28,160 nucleotides of DNA from CAVAWX01 sp963642995 (GCA_963642995.1 CAVIIZ010000020.1:1-28160); one strand, 5' to 3'. Counted from the stretch's first letter, positions 14,889-26,217 are shown. Made by a program: numbers and translations. The notes: generated by a model from the letters alone, not told the origin.

Positions 14889-15215
14889 TACTCCTGCGGC
14901 AGGCGAGGTCTGGCTTGCATATCTCAGGTTCTCCAACAGGCCGGACGTCGGAAAAGTCCGTCCTGTCTTGGTTTTGCGAGGCGCAGGAAACACGTGCGCT
15001 GCGCGTGCCATATGTTTGAAAATCACGAGCCGGACGGCCGACGATGGACGATGCAACACGGCGGTGAAAGAGTGGGAGAAATGCGGTCTCAGGAAGCCGT
15101 CGCTTGTCCGCATCGACCAGATTTTTGAACTCGACCGTGAAAGTTTTCTCGGCAACAGGAAGCTGGGCGATATGGGCGGCGAGGAGTTTGAATCCATTCT
15201 CGGCGCCCTCGAGAG

Positions 15216-15219
<4 letters not shown>
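14872..15219 (+). CDS. PemK/MazF-like mRNA interferase toxin
   Basis: The 115-residue protein has the PemK-like start AAGEVWLAYLRFSNRPDVGK and the RPVLVLRG strand, then a strand with KITSRT and a C-terminal half with WEKCGLRKPSLVRIDQIFEL. This GLxKPSxVR pattern is a hallmark of the branch that differs from classical short MazF. Such toxins cut mRNA at short sequences. It begins inside the antitoxin gene. Its TAG stop (15217-15219) interlocks with the uvrA stop coming from the other strand: the two share the bases CTAG at 15216-15219. No terminator lies between them. Confidence 0.8.
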
Positions 15220-18101
<2,882 letters not shown>

Positions 18102-18125
18102 GTGCTGTGCGCTTTCCCTATCTTG

Positions 18126-18150
18126 CTCGCATGCTACAATCTAGCGCGAG
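18126..18150. promoter_or_regulatory. Imperfect dyad and overlapping -10 boxes upstream of uvrA
   Basis: CTCGC-AT-GCTA, centre CAATC, then TAGC-GCGAG forms a dyad with two unpaired bases on one side. On the minus strand TAGATT (18138-18143) could be the uvrA -10 box. On the plus strand TGCTACAAT (18132-18140) is an extended -10 box pointing into the gap with the small peptide gene. The dyad is not a recognised LexA box. Confidence 0.45.
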
Positions 18151-18185
18151 AATGCCCCGTCACGGCCGGGCAGCGTTCTTGCTCA

Positions 18186-18221
18186 GAGCCGGGGCTTAGA
18201 TGGGGAAATCAGCCCCGGCTC
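18186..18221. terminator. Hairpin downstream of the 29-residue peptide gene
   Basis: GAGCCGGGGCT and AGCCCCGGCTC pair over 11 bases with a 14-base loop that contains a weak GAT/ATC inner pair. It begins 20 bases after the peptide stop on the minus strand. Neither strand has a T run, so its role as a terminator is only likely; it could instead stabilise RNAs from both strands. Confidence 0.5.
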
Positions 18222-18240
18222 CTTGTTCGATTGCTGTTCG

Positions 18241-18330
18241 TCATTTCCTCCGCATCTCCAGCATGAGGCTGGCAGACAGGATGAGCACTTGCAGGAACTC
18301 GCATATCGCGATAACCGTTTGAGCGTCCAT
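18241..18330 (-). CDS. 29-residue hydrophobic peptide, type I toxin-like
   Basis: The ATG at 18330 has AAAGGAG (18337-18343) six bases upstream, one of the best ribosome binding sites in the window. The product is MDAQTVIAICEFLQVLILSA followed by SLMLEMRRK: a single membrane-spanning helix of about 20 residues with a basic C-terminal end. Size, hydrophobic core and Arg-Arg-Lys end resemble the very short holin-like or type I toxin peptides of Gram-positive bacteria, but the identity is inferred from shape, not from a recognised sequence. It has its own TACAAT box (18396-18401), runs divergently from the cyd-like operon, and ends in a strong hairpin. Longer frames overlapping it on both strands have no supported start. 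Confidence 0.6.
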   Translation of the reverse strand: MDAQTVIAICEFLQVLILSASLMLEMRRK

Positions 18331-18395
18331 AGGCAACTCCTTTCAAATGAAGATGAAGCTGCCCGAGTCCGTGACGAAGCACCCCGCAAACGTCG

Positions 18396-18431
18396 ATTGT
18401 ACCCTTTCGCTCATGTGCCAAGACGTATAAT
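18396..18431. promoter_or_regulatory. Back-to-back -10 boxes for the small peptide and the cyd-like operon
   Basis: On the minus strand TACAAT (18396-18401) lies about 66 bases before the peptide ATG. On the plus strand a perfect TATAAT (18426-18431) lies about 90 bases before the cydA-like GTG. Neither has a strong -35 box, and the two promoter regions overlap, so they may compete. Confidence 0.5.
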
Positions 18432-18522
18432 GAATGGCTAAAACCGTTTGCTTTCGGCGCGGGCGCGCAGCTGTCCTCGCCTTTTGCCTCATGCCGTGCG
18501 TTGCTTTAGAGAAGGGAAGACC

Positions 18523-19908
18523 GTGGACGTCCTCGACCCGGCGTTTTTGGCGCGTCTGCAGTTCGCCGTCGCGGCTCTCGCGCACCTCCTGTTCCTCTCG
18601 CTGTCCGCAGGCCTGGCGCTCCCCGTCGCCATATTCGCCACGGGGGCGGCGCGCGCGGGCGAAGACGCGCGCGGGCGGCAGTGCGCCTTTTTCGCGAAGC
18701 TGCTCGCCGCAAGCTTTGCCTGCGCCCTCGCCACCGGCGCGGTGCTGCTCTTTTCCGTTGGGACGAACTGGGCCGGCCTCGTGCGCACGGCAGGCGCGGT
18801 GCTGGGCGCGCCCCTCGTCGTCGCCGTGCTGGTCGCGCTTTTCCCCGCCGCGGCGTGCTGTGCGGCGCTCGTGTTCGGGCGCGGCCGCATCGGGCGGGGG
18901 GCTTGCGCGTTGTGCGCATGGGTGCTGTGGGCGGCCCTGCTGCTCTACACGGCGTGCATCGCGGCGGTTTTCGCCTGGATGCACGCCCCGACGGGCTATG
19001 CGCTGGACGTGTCCGCCGGCACGCTGCGCCTGACGGACGCGGGCGCCGCGTTTCTCACCCCTGCGGCGTTTGCCCTCTTCGCGTGCGCGGCCCTCGCGTT
19101 CACGGCCGTGGGCGCCCTCGTCGTCGCGGGGGCGGCGTCCGTGCAGCGCCTGCATGCCCGCGGGGGCGCTTTCGCCACGCGCGCCATGCGCCTCGGAGCC
19201 GTCGTCGCGGCGGTTTCGCTCGTCCTGACGGCGCCGGCGGCGCATCTTCTGGCGCGCACGACGGCCGAGCAGCAGCCGGCGGCGTTCGCGGCGATGCACG
19301 GCCACTACGACACGGGCAGCGCAGACGAGGTGCTGGTCGGGTACGTGGGCACCACGGCGCACACGGCCCACGGCCCGTCGATCCCGGGGCTGGCGAGCTT
19401 TTTGGCATACGCCGATTTCGGCGCCGCATGTCCCGGCCTCGACGAGCTGGAGGCGGCCGCTCCCGGCTCGACTCCGGGCCGCCTGATGGTGCAAGTCTCC
19501 TTCGTCGCCGCCCGCGTGGCGCTCGTGGCGGCGCTTTTGTGCGTCGCGGCGCTGGTCGTGGCGCTCGTGGCGGCGTTTTCGCGAAAAGGCGGGCCGCGCT
19601 GGGCGCTTCGCGTCGTGCGCCGGGCTTGGATCGCGCCGCTGGCCGCCGTGGTGGGGGCCGCCGTCGCCTTTGCCTGCAGCAGGCAGCCGTGGACGGTCTA
19701 CGGCGTGCTGAAGACGGCAGACGCCTGCTCTCCTTCCCTGTCCGCCGCCCAGGCCCTCGTCGTCGCCTTCTTCCTGCTCGTGCTCTGCGCGCTCGTGTGC
19801 GCCGTGGCCGCGGGGAGGTTTTCCAAGGCCGTGAACGAGGGGGCAGGATTGCGCGAGGAGGCAGGCCCGCGCGCGCACGGGCCGCTGCAAGGAGAGGAGG
19901 GCCGGTGA
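18523..19908 (+). CDS. Divergent cytochrome bd-like subunit I (CydA-like) lacking most heme ligands
   Basis: From the GTG at 18523 (GAAGGGAAG just upstream) the protein has 461 residues and about nine membrane segments. Homology to CydA is clear at the start (FLARLQFAVAALAHLLFLSL, E. coli-like RLQFA...H), in TNW and GAPL, and in RQPWTVYGVLKTADACSP at 387-404. His21 aligns with E. coli His19. Other canonical residues are replaced: Glu99 by Ala101, Glu107 by Ala109, His186 by Cys188, Met393 by Ala333 and Glu445 by Val377. The quinol-binding Q-loop region is short. A normal quinol oxidase with b558, b595 and d hemes is therefore unlikely; the true role is unknown. It overlaps the CydB-like gene in an ATGA. 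A longer TTG start at 18448 lacks support. Confidence 0.8.
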   Translation: MDVLDPAFLARLQFAVAALAHLLFLSLSAGLALPVAIFATGAARAGEDARGRQCAFFAKLLAASFACALATGAVLLFSVGTNWAGLVRTAGAVLGAPLVVAVLVALFPAAACCAALVFGRGRIGRGACALCAWVLWAALLLYTACIAAVFAWMHAPTGYALDVSAGTLRLTDAGAAFLTPAAFALFACAALAFTAVGALVVAGAASVQRLHARGGAFATRAMRLGAVVAAVSLVLTAPAAHLLARTTAEQQPAAFAAMHGHYDTGSADEVLVGYVGTTAHTAHGPSIPGLASFLAYADFGAACPGLDELEAAAPGSTPGRLMVQVSFVAARVALVAALLCVAALVVALVAAFSRKGGPRWALRVVRRAWIAPLAAVVGAAVAFACSRQPWTVYGVLKTADACSPSLSAAQALVVAFFLLVLCALVCAVAAGRFSKAVNEGAGLREEAGPRAHGPLQGEEGR

Positions 19909-20921
19909 TGGAGACGATGCTGCAGACCGCCTGCTTTTCCCTCGTCGCCGCCTTGCTGGCGCTCTACTACGTGCTGGGCGGCCGCAGCCTCGGCGCCGGC
20001 GTGCTCGGCCCTGTCCTCGCGAGGACCGAGCCGCAGAAGAGGGCCTTTGCCCGGGCGCTCGCGCCGGGGTGGGCCTTGGGCCTGCTGTGGCTGCTCGCGG
20101 CGCTCGCCTGCCTCCTCGCCGCGTTTCCCTCGGCCCTCGCCTCGCTTCTCTCGACGTTTTGCCTGCCCGTCGCGCTCGCGGCAGGCGGCCTGTTCCTCGC
20201 GGCGGTCGCCCTCGCGTTCTCCCTGCGCGACGATTGCCTCCTCGGCCTGTGGAGCGCGTTGCTTCTGTGCGGCAGCCTCCTGCCCGCCTTGCTGTTCGGC
20301 TTTGTCCTGGGCGCCTGCATACAGGGCGTGCCGCTTGACGGCGACGGAAACCTCGCGGGGGCGCCTCTCGACTTGCTCTGCCCGTTTCCCGTGCTGTGCG
20401 CCCTGCTCGGGCTCTCCACGGTCCTCTTGCAGGGCGCGGGCTGGCTGTCGTTGAAGATGGAGCGCGGCTCCTCCCTGCAGCAGCGCGCGCGCCACGCCCG
20501 CCTCGTCTTGCAGATCGCCACGGTCGTGCTCTTCGCCGCCGTCGCCGCCTTCTTCTTGTGGGAGCGCGGCTTCCAGCTAAACGAAGGGCCGGCGCTTGCC
20601 GTGCAGGTGGCGGGTCTTGCGGCCATCATCGTCGGCATCATCGCGGGCTTCCTGGCCGGCGGGCGCGGCAACGACCTCTTCCCCTTTCTCGCGGGCTCGC
20701 TTCTGTGCGCAGGCCTCGTGGCGCTGTTCTCCGCCTCGATGTTTCCCGATTTCGTCGTCTCCACGGGCGCCGGCCCTTCCGTCTCCATCGACGGCGCCCG
20801 CGCGGACGCCTTCGCCTTGACGCTCGTGTGCACGGCCGCGTGCGTGGGCGTCCCCCTCGCCGCCATCTGCCATTTCCTCGTCCACCGCGCCTTTCGCGGG
20901 CGCATCGCGATCGAGCGCTAG
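19908..20921 (+). CDS. Divergent cytochrome bd-like subunit II (CydB-like)
   Basis: The ATG at 19908 overlaps the previous stop and follows GGAGAGGAGG, so the two subunits are co-translated. The 337-residue protein has about eight membrane segments. CydB-like marks are the opening FSLVAALLALYYVLGGRSLG, the central GSLLPALLFGFVLGACIQGV (E. coli GSFVPPLVIGVAFGNLLQGV) and SASMFPDFVVST near the end (E. coli AMFPFVMPSS). The N-terminal acidic positions of E. coli CydB (Asp29 in FDMGVG and Asp58 in HWDGNQVW) are absent, replaced by RSLGAG and GWALGLLW. That matches the loss of proton and heme residues in its partner. It probably forms a heterodimer with that partner in the membrane. Confidence 0.78.
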   Translation: METMLQTACFSLVAALLALYYVLGGRSLGAGVLGPVLARTEPQKRAFARALAPGWALGLLWLLAALACLLAAFPSALASLLSTFCLPVALAAGGLFLAAVALAFSLRDDCLLGLWSALLLCGSLLPALLFGFVLGACIQGVPLDGDGNLAGAPLDLLCPFPVLCALLGLSTVLLQGAGWLSLKMERGSSLQQRARHARLVLQIATVVLFAAVAAFFLWERGFQLNEGPALAVQVAGLAAIIVGIIAGFLAGGRGNDLFPFLAGSLLCAGLVALFSASMFPDFVVSTGAGPSVSIDGARADAFALTLVCTAACVGVPLAAICHFLVHRAFRGRIAIER

Positions 20922-20972
20922 AGGCCCGGATTCGGTCGTGGCGAGCAAACGGCGGGCAAGAGGATGCGTGAA

Positions 20973-22736
20973 ATGAGAGACGGGCAGGCCGGACACGGCG
21001 CGGCGGGGCACGCCGCGGTGAAGCGCGCCGTGCCCGAACGCGAGGCGGAAAAGCGCGGCGCGCCGGATCGCGACGCGCCCGGCCATGCGCAGCCGCCGCG
21101 CCCGGCCGACGCCCCCGAGCTGACGGACGCCGACCGAACCCGCGCCAAGCAGGTGGCGAGATCCACGGCCACGATGTCGATGGCGACCCTGGCCTCGCGC
21201 GCCACGGGCTTCGTCCGCACCTGGGCTATGGCCTTCGCGCTGGGCAACACCGTCTTGTCCGCCGGCTTCAGCCTGGCCAACAACCTGCCCAACATGATCT
21301 ACGAGCTGGTGGCGGGCGGCGTCTTGTCCACCGCGTTTCTGCCCATCTATCTGCAGCAGCGCAACCGCCGCGACCGCGACGCGGCCAACCTCTACGCGTC
21401 CAACCTCATCAACATCACCGTCTTGCTCCTCGGCGTCATAGCCGTGCTCGCCTCCGTCTTCGCCCCGCAGGTCATGGTCACGCAAAGCCTCTTCTCCTCC
21501 GCCTCCGACGAGACCGTCGAGCAGGCCGTGTGGTTTTTCCGCTTCTTCTCGTTTCAAGTCGTCTTCTACGGGGCCTCGGCGGTCTTCGGCGGCCTCCTGA
21601 ACGCCGAGCGCCGCTACTTCTGGCCGGCGGTCAGCTCCATCTTCATGAACGTCGTCGCCATCGCCTCGTTTTTCTCCTACCCCTTCATCAGCGCCGCCGA
21701 CCCCGGCCTCGCGCGCGTCGTCCTCGCCGTCGGCACGCTGCTCTCCGTCGCCGTCATGGCCTGCGTGCAGGTCCCCGCGCTGGCACGGGCCGGCTTTCGC
21801 TTCAAGTTCCACATCGACTTTCGCGGCGAGGGTTTTCGCGACACGCTGCGCCTGGCCTTGCCCGCCATGGCCTGCACCGCCGTGAACCTCGTCTCCTTGA
21901 GCTTCATGAACAGCTGCGCGCTGCACGTCTCCGACACCGGCCCTGCGTCGGTCGGTTATGCGTGGATGTGGTACCAGTTCCCCTACGGCGTGTTGTCCGT
22001 CGCGCTGTCCACCGCCCTTTTCACCGAGATGAGCGAGTGCACGACCCGCGGCGACTCGCATGGCTTCAAAAAGCACCTCAACCTCGGCCTGCGCACGACC
22101 TGGCTGCTCATCATCCCCATGGCCGCGCTTTTGTTCGCGTGCGCCCCCGAGCTGATCGGCCTGTACGCGGCGGGCAAGTTCGGCGCGGCCGACATCGAGC
22201 CCGTGGCCGCCCTCCTGCGCGGCTGGGCCGTCGCGCTGCCGCTGTATGCCGGCTACATGTTCCTCTACCGCGCGTTCTCGGCGATGAAGGACCTGAAGAC
22301 GCTCGCGCTGTGCAACCTCGTGCTCACCTTCTTGCAGGTGGGCATCTACATGGTGGCCACCGGCGTGATCGACGTCGGGGCAAACCTCGGCCTCGTCGGC
22401 CTGCCCGTGGGCGACACCGTGTTCTACGGGTTGATGATAGTGGTGCTCTTGCTGGTGCTGCGCCGTCGCGTGGGGCCGTTTCGCCTCGGGCGGCTCGCGC
22501 GCTCGACGGCCAAGGTGTCGGCGGCGTCGCTTGCGGGGGGCGCCGCGACGTACGCGCTCGGGGCATGGGCGCGGGGCTTTTTCGGGGTGTCGGGCATGCT
22601 CTCGTCGTTTGCGCTGCTCGTCGTGCTCGGAGTGTTCGGGCTGGCGCTCGTGTTCGGGCTGTGCCGGCTTTTGCGCGTGAACGAGGTGGTCGATCTGCTC
22701 GTGAAGGCAAAGGAGAGGCTGCGCTTGCGCAGGTGA
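20973..22736 (+). CDS. murJ: Lipid II flippase MurJ (MviN family)
   Basis: MurJ moves lipid II across the cytoplasmic membrane for peptidoglycan synthesis. The protein has an N-terminal charged, Ala/Pro-rich cytoplasmic stretch of about 60 residues, then about 14 membrane segments. Typical sequence includes STATMSMATLASRATGFVRT in TM1 with the conserved Arg, SLANNLPNMIYELVAGGVLS, and the later YRAFSAMKDLKT loop. The ATG at 20973 is preferred because AAGAGG (20959-20964) is eight bases upstream; the ATG at 20964 would sit directly on it. It lies 51 bases after the cydB-like stop and 51 bases before glmM, so a shared transcript with both is plausible. Confidence 0.92.
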   Translation: MRDGQAGHGAAGHAAVKRAVPEREAEKRGAPDRDAPGHAQPPRPADAPELTDADRTRAKQVARSTATMSMATLASRATGFVRTWAMAFALGNTVLSAGFSLANNLPNMIYELVAGGVLSTAFLPIYLQQRNRRDRDAANLYASNLINITVLLLGVIAVLASVFAPQVMVTQSLFSSASDETVEQAVWFFRFFSFQVVFYGASAVFGGLLNAERRYFWPAVSSIFMNVVAIASFFSYPFISAADPGLARVVLAVGTLLSVAVMACVQVPALARAGFRFKFHIDFRGEGFRDTLRLALPAMACTAVNLVSLSFMNSCALHVSDTGPASVGYAWMWYQFPYGVLSVALSTALFTEMSECTTRGDSHGFKKHLNLGLRTTWLLIIPMAALLFACAPELIGLYAAGKFGAADIEPVAALLRGWAVALPLYAGYMFLYRAFSAMKDLKTLALCNLVLTFLQVGIYMVATGVIDVGANLGLVGLPVGDTVFYGLMIVVLLLVLRRRVGPFRLGRLARSTAKVSAASLAGGAATYALGAWARGFFGVSGMLSSFALLVVLGVFGLALVFGLCRLLRVNEVVDLLVKAKERLRLRR

Positions 22737-22787
22737 GGGAAAGGCCGCCCGCGCGCACGGCGGCGGGCTGCGGAAACGGAGGAGAAG

Positions 22788-24119
22788 ATGGGCCGTTTGT
22801 TCGGAACCGACGGGGTGCGCGCCGTCGCGGGAGAGGGCGAGGCGCTCGACCGCGGCCTGGCTGTGGCGCTGGGGCGCGCCGCCGTGCGCGTGCTCGGGCC
22901 GCGTGTGCTGGTGGGACGCGACACGCGCATGTCCGGTCCCATGCTCGAGCAGGCCATCGCCGACGGCGTGCGCGCCGAGGGCGGGACCTGCGAGACGGCA
23001 GGCGTCGTGCCCACGCCGGCCGTGGCCTTGCTTTCCCGCGAGGGCTCCTACGATTGCGGCGTCGTCATCTCGGCCAGCCACAACCCGCCGGAGTACAACG
23101 GCATCAAGTTCTTCGACGCCCGCGGCTTCAAGCTGCCCGATGCGACGGAAGACGAGATGCAGGCGGTGGTCGAGGAGCTGCGCGGCGACGATGTCGCGGG
23201 CGGGTCTGCCGTGCCCGAGCTGGAAGGCGCCGCGCAGGCCTACATCGACCATGCCGTCTTGGCGGTGCGCGCCCTCGGCGCCGATTTCTCCGGGCTGAAG
23301 GTGGCGCTCGACTGCGCGCACGGCGCCTCGTGCGCGACCACGCCCGCGGCCTTGCGCGCCCTCGGCGCCGAGGTCGTCGCCATCAACGACGACCCGGACG
23401 GCGCGCGCATCAACGTCGGCTGCGGGTCGACGCACCTCGCGCCCGTTACGGAGCTGCTCGCGCAGACGGGCGCCGACATCGCCCTCGCCCACGACGGCGA
23501 CGCCGACCGCCTGCTGGCCGTGGCGCCCGGCGGCGCGGTGGCAGACGGCGACTTCATCATCGCCATATGCGCGCGCGACATGGCCGAGCGCAAGGCGCTG
23601 CCGGAAAACCTCGTGGTCGGCACCGTCATGGCCAACCTCGGCTTCACCCGGGCCATGCAGGCCTGCGGCATAGAGGTCGCCTCGACGCAGGTGGGCGACC
23701 GCTACGTGCTCGAGTGCATGCGCGCGCGCGGGGCGGCCTTGGGCGGCGAGCAATCCGGCCACATCGTCTTCTCGGAGCACAACACCACCGGCGACGGCCT
23801 GATGACGGCCTGCCGTCTGCTTTCCGTCATGGCGCGCTCGGGCAGGTCCTTGCCCGAGTTGATGGGCGTGATGGAAAAGCTGCCCCAGGCGCTGGTGAAC
23901 GTGCGCGTGCGCGACAAGGCGCTCTATGCGGGCAACGCGGCCATCGCCGCCGCCGAGGCCTCGGCGGGCGCCGAGCTGGGAGACGCCGGCCGCTTGCTCG
24001 TGCGCCCGAGCGGCACCGAGCCGCTCGTCCGGGTGATGGTCGAGGCGCAGACCCAGCAAGAGGCCGAAAAATACGCCGCTCGCGTGGCAGAAACCATCGC
24101 ATCTGAAATAGGCGCGTAA
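22788..24119 (+). CDS. glmM: Phosphoglucosamine mutase
   Basis: GlmM converts glucosamine-6-phosphate to glucosamine-1-phosphate on the way to UDP-GlcNAc for peptidoglycan. The 443-residue protein starts MGRLFGTDGVRAVAGEG after GGAGGAG. The phosphorylated serine is Ser97 in SASHNP. The metal loop DGDADR, the sugar-binding GGEQSGHIVF and the phosphate-binding RPSGTEPLVRVMVE are all present and in order. Length and motifs are canonical, so function is confident. Together with murJ just upstream this makes a small cell-wall precursor cluster. Confidence 0.97.
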   Translation: MGRLFGTDGVRAVAGEGEALDRGLAVALGRAAVRVLGPRVLVGRDTRMSGPMLEQAIADGVRAEGGTCETAGVVPTPAVALLSREGSYDCGVVISASHNPPEYNGIKFFDARGFKLPDATEDEMQAVVEELRGDDVAGGSAVPELEGAAQAYIDHAVLAVRALGADFSGLKVALDCAHGASCATTPAALRALGAEVVAINDDPDGARINVGCGSTHLAPVTELLAQTGADIALAHDGDADRLLAVAPGGAVADGDFIIAICARDMAERKALPENLVVGTVMANLGFTRAMQACGIEVASTQVGDRYVLECMRARGAALGGEQSGHIVFSEHNTTGDGLMTACRLLSVMARSGRSLPELMGVMEKLPQALVNVRVRDKALYAGNAAIAAAEASAGAELGDAGRLLVRPSGTEPLVRVMVEAQTQQEAEKYAARVAETIASEIGA

Positions 24120-24127
24120 TCTAGCGC

Positions 24128-24133
24128 TAGTAT
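24128..24133 (+). promoter_or_regulatory. Possible -10 box of the NSS transporter gene
   Basis: TAGTAT follows the palindrome CTAGCGCTAG (24121-24130) just after the glmM stop, about 83 bases before the transporter start. A similar TCTAGCGC context occurs near uvrA (18141) and padR (9537). Confidence 0.35.
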
Positions 24134-24215
24134 TCTCGGCAATTCGCACGTTTGGAAGACGCGGGCGCGCGCGGGCATGCGCGGCGCGGCCGCAAGGGGT
24201 ACGAGGAGACGCAAG

Positions 24216-25604
24216 ATGGCAACACAAGAAGCACCGCAGCGCGCGAAATGGTCCGGCAAGTGGGCCTTCATCCTCTCGGCTGCCGCATCGGCGGTCGGGC
24301 TGGGCAACCTCTGGCGCTTTCCCTATCTGGCGGCCAAATACGGCGGCGGCACCTTCCTGCTCACCTATTTCGTGCTCGTCTTCACCTTCGGCCTGAGCCT
24401 GCTTCTGCTCGAGATAGCCTTCGGCCGCAAGACGCGCCTGTCGGTGTTCTCCGCGTTTCGCTCCTACGGCAAGCGCTACGCGCCCATCGGCTTTCTGGCC
24501 GTGGCCGTGCCCTTCATCATCACGCCGTACTACTGCATCATCGGCGGCTGGGTCACGAAGTACCTGACGGCCTACGTCACGAACTCGGCGGCCTCCATCG
24601 CCGACGTCGGCGGCGAGGCCGGCACCTTCTTCACCGGCTTCATCACCTCGCCCGTGGCCAGCCAGGTCTTCATGCTGGTCTTCATGGCCATCACGGTCGG
24701 CGTCGTGGCCCTCGGGGTGAAAAACGGCATCGAGAAGGCGAACTTCGTCATGATGCCCGCCCTGATCGTCATGGCCATCGCCATCGCCGTCTTCACCATC
24801 TTGCAGCCGGGCGCCGCCGACGGCGTGGCCTACTACCTCTGCCCCGACTTCTCGAAGTTCAGCCCGGAGCTGGTCATCAACGCGCTGGGACAGATGTTCT
24901 ACAGCCTGTCGCTGGCCATGGCCATCATGATCACCTACGGCTCCTACGTGGACAAGAAGGACAACCTGCCCACGAGCGCCGCGCGCATCGTCAGCTTCGA
25001 CTTCATCGTCAGCTTCCTGGCGGGCATCATGATCGTGCCGGGCGCCTTCATCGCGCTGGGCTCGGCAGACGCGGTCGCCGCCAAGGCAGGGCCTTCGCTC
25101 ATGTTCGTCACGCTGCCCCAGGTGTTTTCCGACATGGGCTTCGCCGGCCAGATAGTGGGCTTCGTCTTCTTCCTGCTCGTGCTGTTCGCGGCCTTGACCA
25201 GCGCCATCAGCCTGACGGAGGCCTGCGTCTCCAACATCCAGGACGCGACAAGCTGGTCGCGCAAGAAGTCGCTTGCCGTCTTCTCGGCGTTTCTCGTGGT
25301 GTGCGGCGTCGTGGTCAACGCAGGCTACAGCGGCCTGTCCTTCATCCAGCCGCTGGGCGAGGGCTCGACGCTGCTCGACTTCTTCGACTTCATCTCGAAC
25401 TCGGTCCTCATGCCCATCGTGGCCATCTGCACCTGCATCTTCGTCGGCTTCATCATCAAGCCGCAGGCCATCATCGACGAGATCCGCCGCTCCTCGACTT
25501 TCGGGGCGGCCGGCGTGTGGGCGTTCATGATCAAGTACGTCGCGCCCGTGCTCGTGGCGATCATCCTCGTCACGAACATCCTGCCCTATCTGGGCATCGG
25601 CTAG
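24216..25604 (+). CDS. Sodium-dependent transporter of the NSS (SLC6/LeuT) family
   Basis: The ATG at 24216 has GAGGAG seven bases upstream and gives 462 residues. The family signature is plain in TM1: KWAFILSAAASAVGLGNLWR, then FPYLAAKYGGG with the unwound region. TM6 and TM8-like stretches (LGQMFYSLSLAMAIMITYGSY; AALTSAISLTEA) hold the predicted substrate and sodium sites. About eleven membrane segments are expected, as in many bacterial members. These symporters import amino acids or related amines with sodium. The substrate cannot be told; the family includes tryptophan, tyrosine and leucine carriers. It stands alone with its own promoter-like box. Confidence 0.92.
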   Translation: MATQEAPQRAKWSGKWAFILSAAASAVGLGNLWRFPYLAAKYGGGTFLLTYFVLVFTFGLSLLLLEIAFGRKTRLSVFSAFRSYGKRYAPIGFLAVAVPFIITPYYCIIGGWVTKYLTAYVTNSAASIADVGGEAGTFFTGFITSPVASQVFMLVFMAITVGVVALGVKNGIEKANFVMMPALIVMAIAIAVFTILQPGAADGVAYYLCPDFSKFSPELVINALGQMFYSLSLAMAIMITYGSYVDKKDNLPTSAARIVSFDFIVSFLAGIMIVPGAFIALGSADAVAAKAGPSLMFVTLPQVFSDMGFAGQIVGFVFFLLVLFAALTSAISLTEACVSNIQDATSWSRKKSLAVFSAFLVVCGVVVNAGYSGLSFIQPLGEGSTLLDFFDFISNSVLMPIVAICTCIFVGFIIKPQAIIDEIRRSSTFGAAGVWAFMIKYVAPVLVAIILVTNILPYLGIG

Positions 25605-25667
25605 CGGCCGCGAAAAGGCGCGGTGCGCGGCGGCCCCATGCTCGCCGCCGTGCCCCGCGTTTCGGGA

Positions 25668-25673
25668 TACAAT
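25668..25673 (+). promoter_or_regulatory. -10 box of the universal stress protein gene
   Basis: TACAAT lies 37 bases before the ATG at 25710, which would leave a leader of about 30 bases containing the GGAGG. No clear -35 box. Confidence 0.45.
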
Positions 25674-25709
25674 GGGCGCGCAAGCGAAATTCCACAGATG
25701 GAGGTCTCC

Positions 25710-26123
25710 ATGTACAAGCACATCGTCGTCGCCATCGACGGGTCCGACAACTCCATGCGCGCGCTCGCGCAGGCCGCCGACATCGCGAAAGCCTGCGACG
25801 GCGTGCAGGTCGACCTCCTCTCCGTCATCGCCATCGACGTCTACTCCGACATGGTCTACGACCCCATCGAGGCCCACGGCGATTCGCAGCGCGAGCTACT
25901 GGACCCGGCGGTGCGCGTGCTGAAGGAAGACGGCATCGACCCCGAGGTGGTCCTCATGCACGGCCGTCCCGCCGACGAGATCGTCCGCTATCTGGACACT
26001 TCCGGCGCCGACCTCATGGTCATCGGCAGCCGCGGCCTGAACGCGCTGCAGGAGTTTGCCATCGGCAGCGTCAGCCACAAGGTCATCAAGCACGCGAAAT
26101 GCCCGGTCTTGGTGGTGAAATAG
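25710..26123 (+). CDS. Universal stress protein, UspA family
   Basis: The 137-residue protein starts MYKHIVVAIDGSDNSMRALA, the usual UspA opening, with GGAGG (25700-25704) five bases upstream. The ATP-binding signature is near the end: GSRGLNALQEFAIGSVS fits the Gly-xx-Gly-x9-Gly-Ser pattern, followed by KHAKCPVLVVK. It is therefore predicted to bind ATP. UspA-type proteins form dimers and act in stress survival and metabolic arrest; the target is unknown. It precedes the receiver-ackA pair by 94 bases; no terminator is visible in that gap. Confidence 0.93.
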   Translation: MYKHIVVAIDGSDNSMRALAQAADIAKACDGVQVDLLSVIAIDVYSDMVYDPIEAHGDSQRELLDPAVRVLKEDGIDPEVVLMHGRPADEIVRYLDTSGADLMVIGSRGLNALQEFAIGSVSHKVIKHAKCPVLVVK

Positions 26124-26217
26124 CCGCCGTGCCGACGATGCCCGAGGAGCTGGCGCCCACGTCGATGGCGGGGGTGCCCGATATGCCCGCGACATGCGGC
26201 CGCCGGGTGGCGGCGCG

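Noticed and set aside
20577..25877. A minus-strand frame open for about 1766 codons across cydB, murJ, glmM and the transporter
   Set aside because: It is the mirror of high third-position GC in the real genes. Its product is His/Asp/Gly/Arg-rich with no domain, and the plus-strand genes carry clear motifs.
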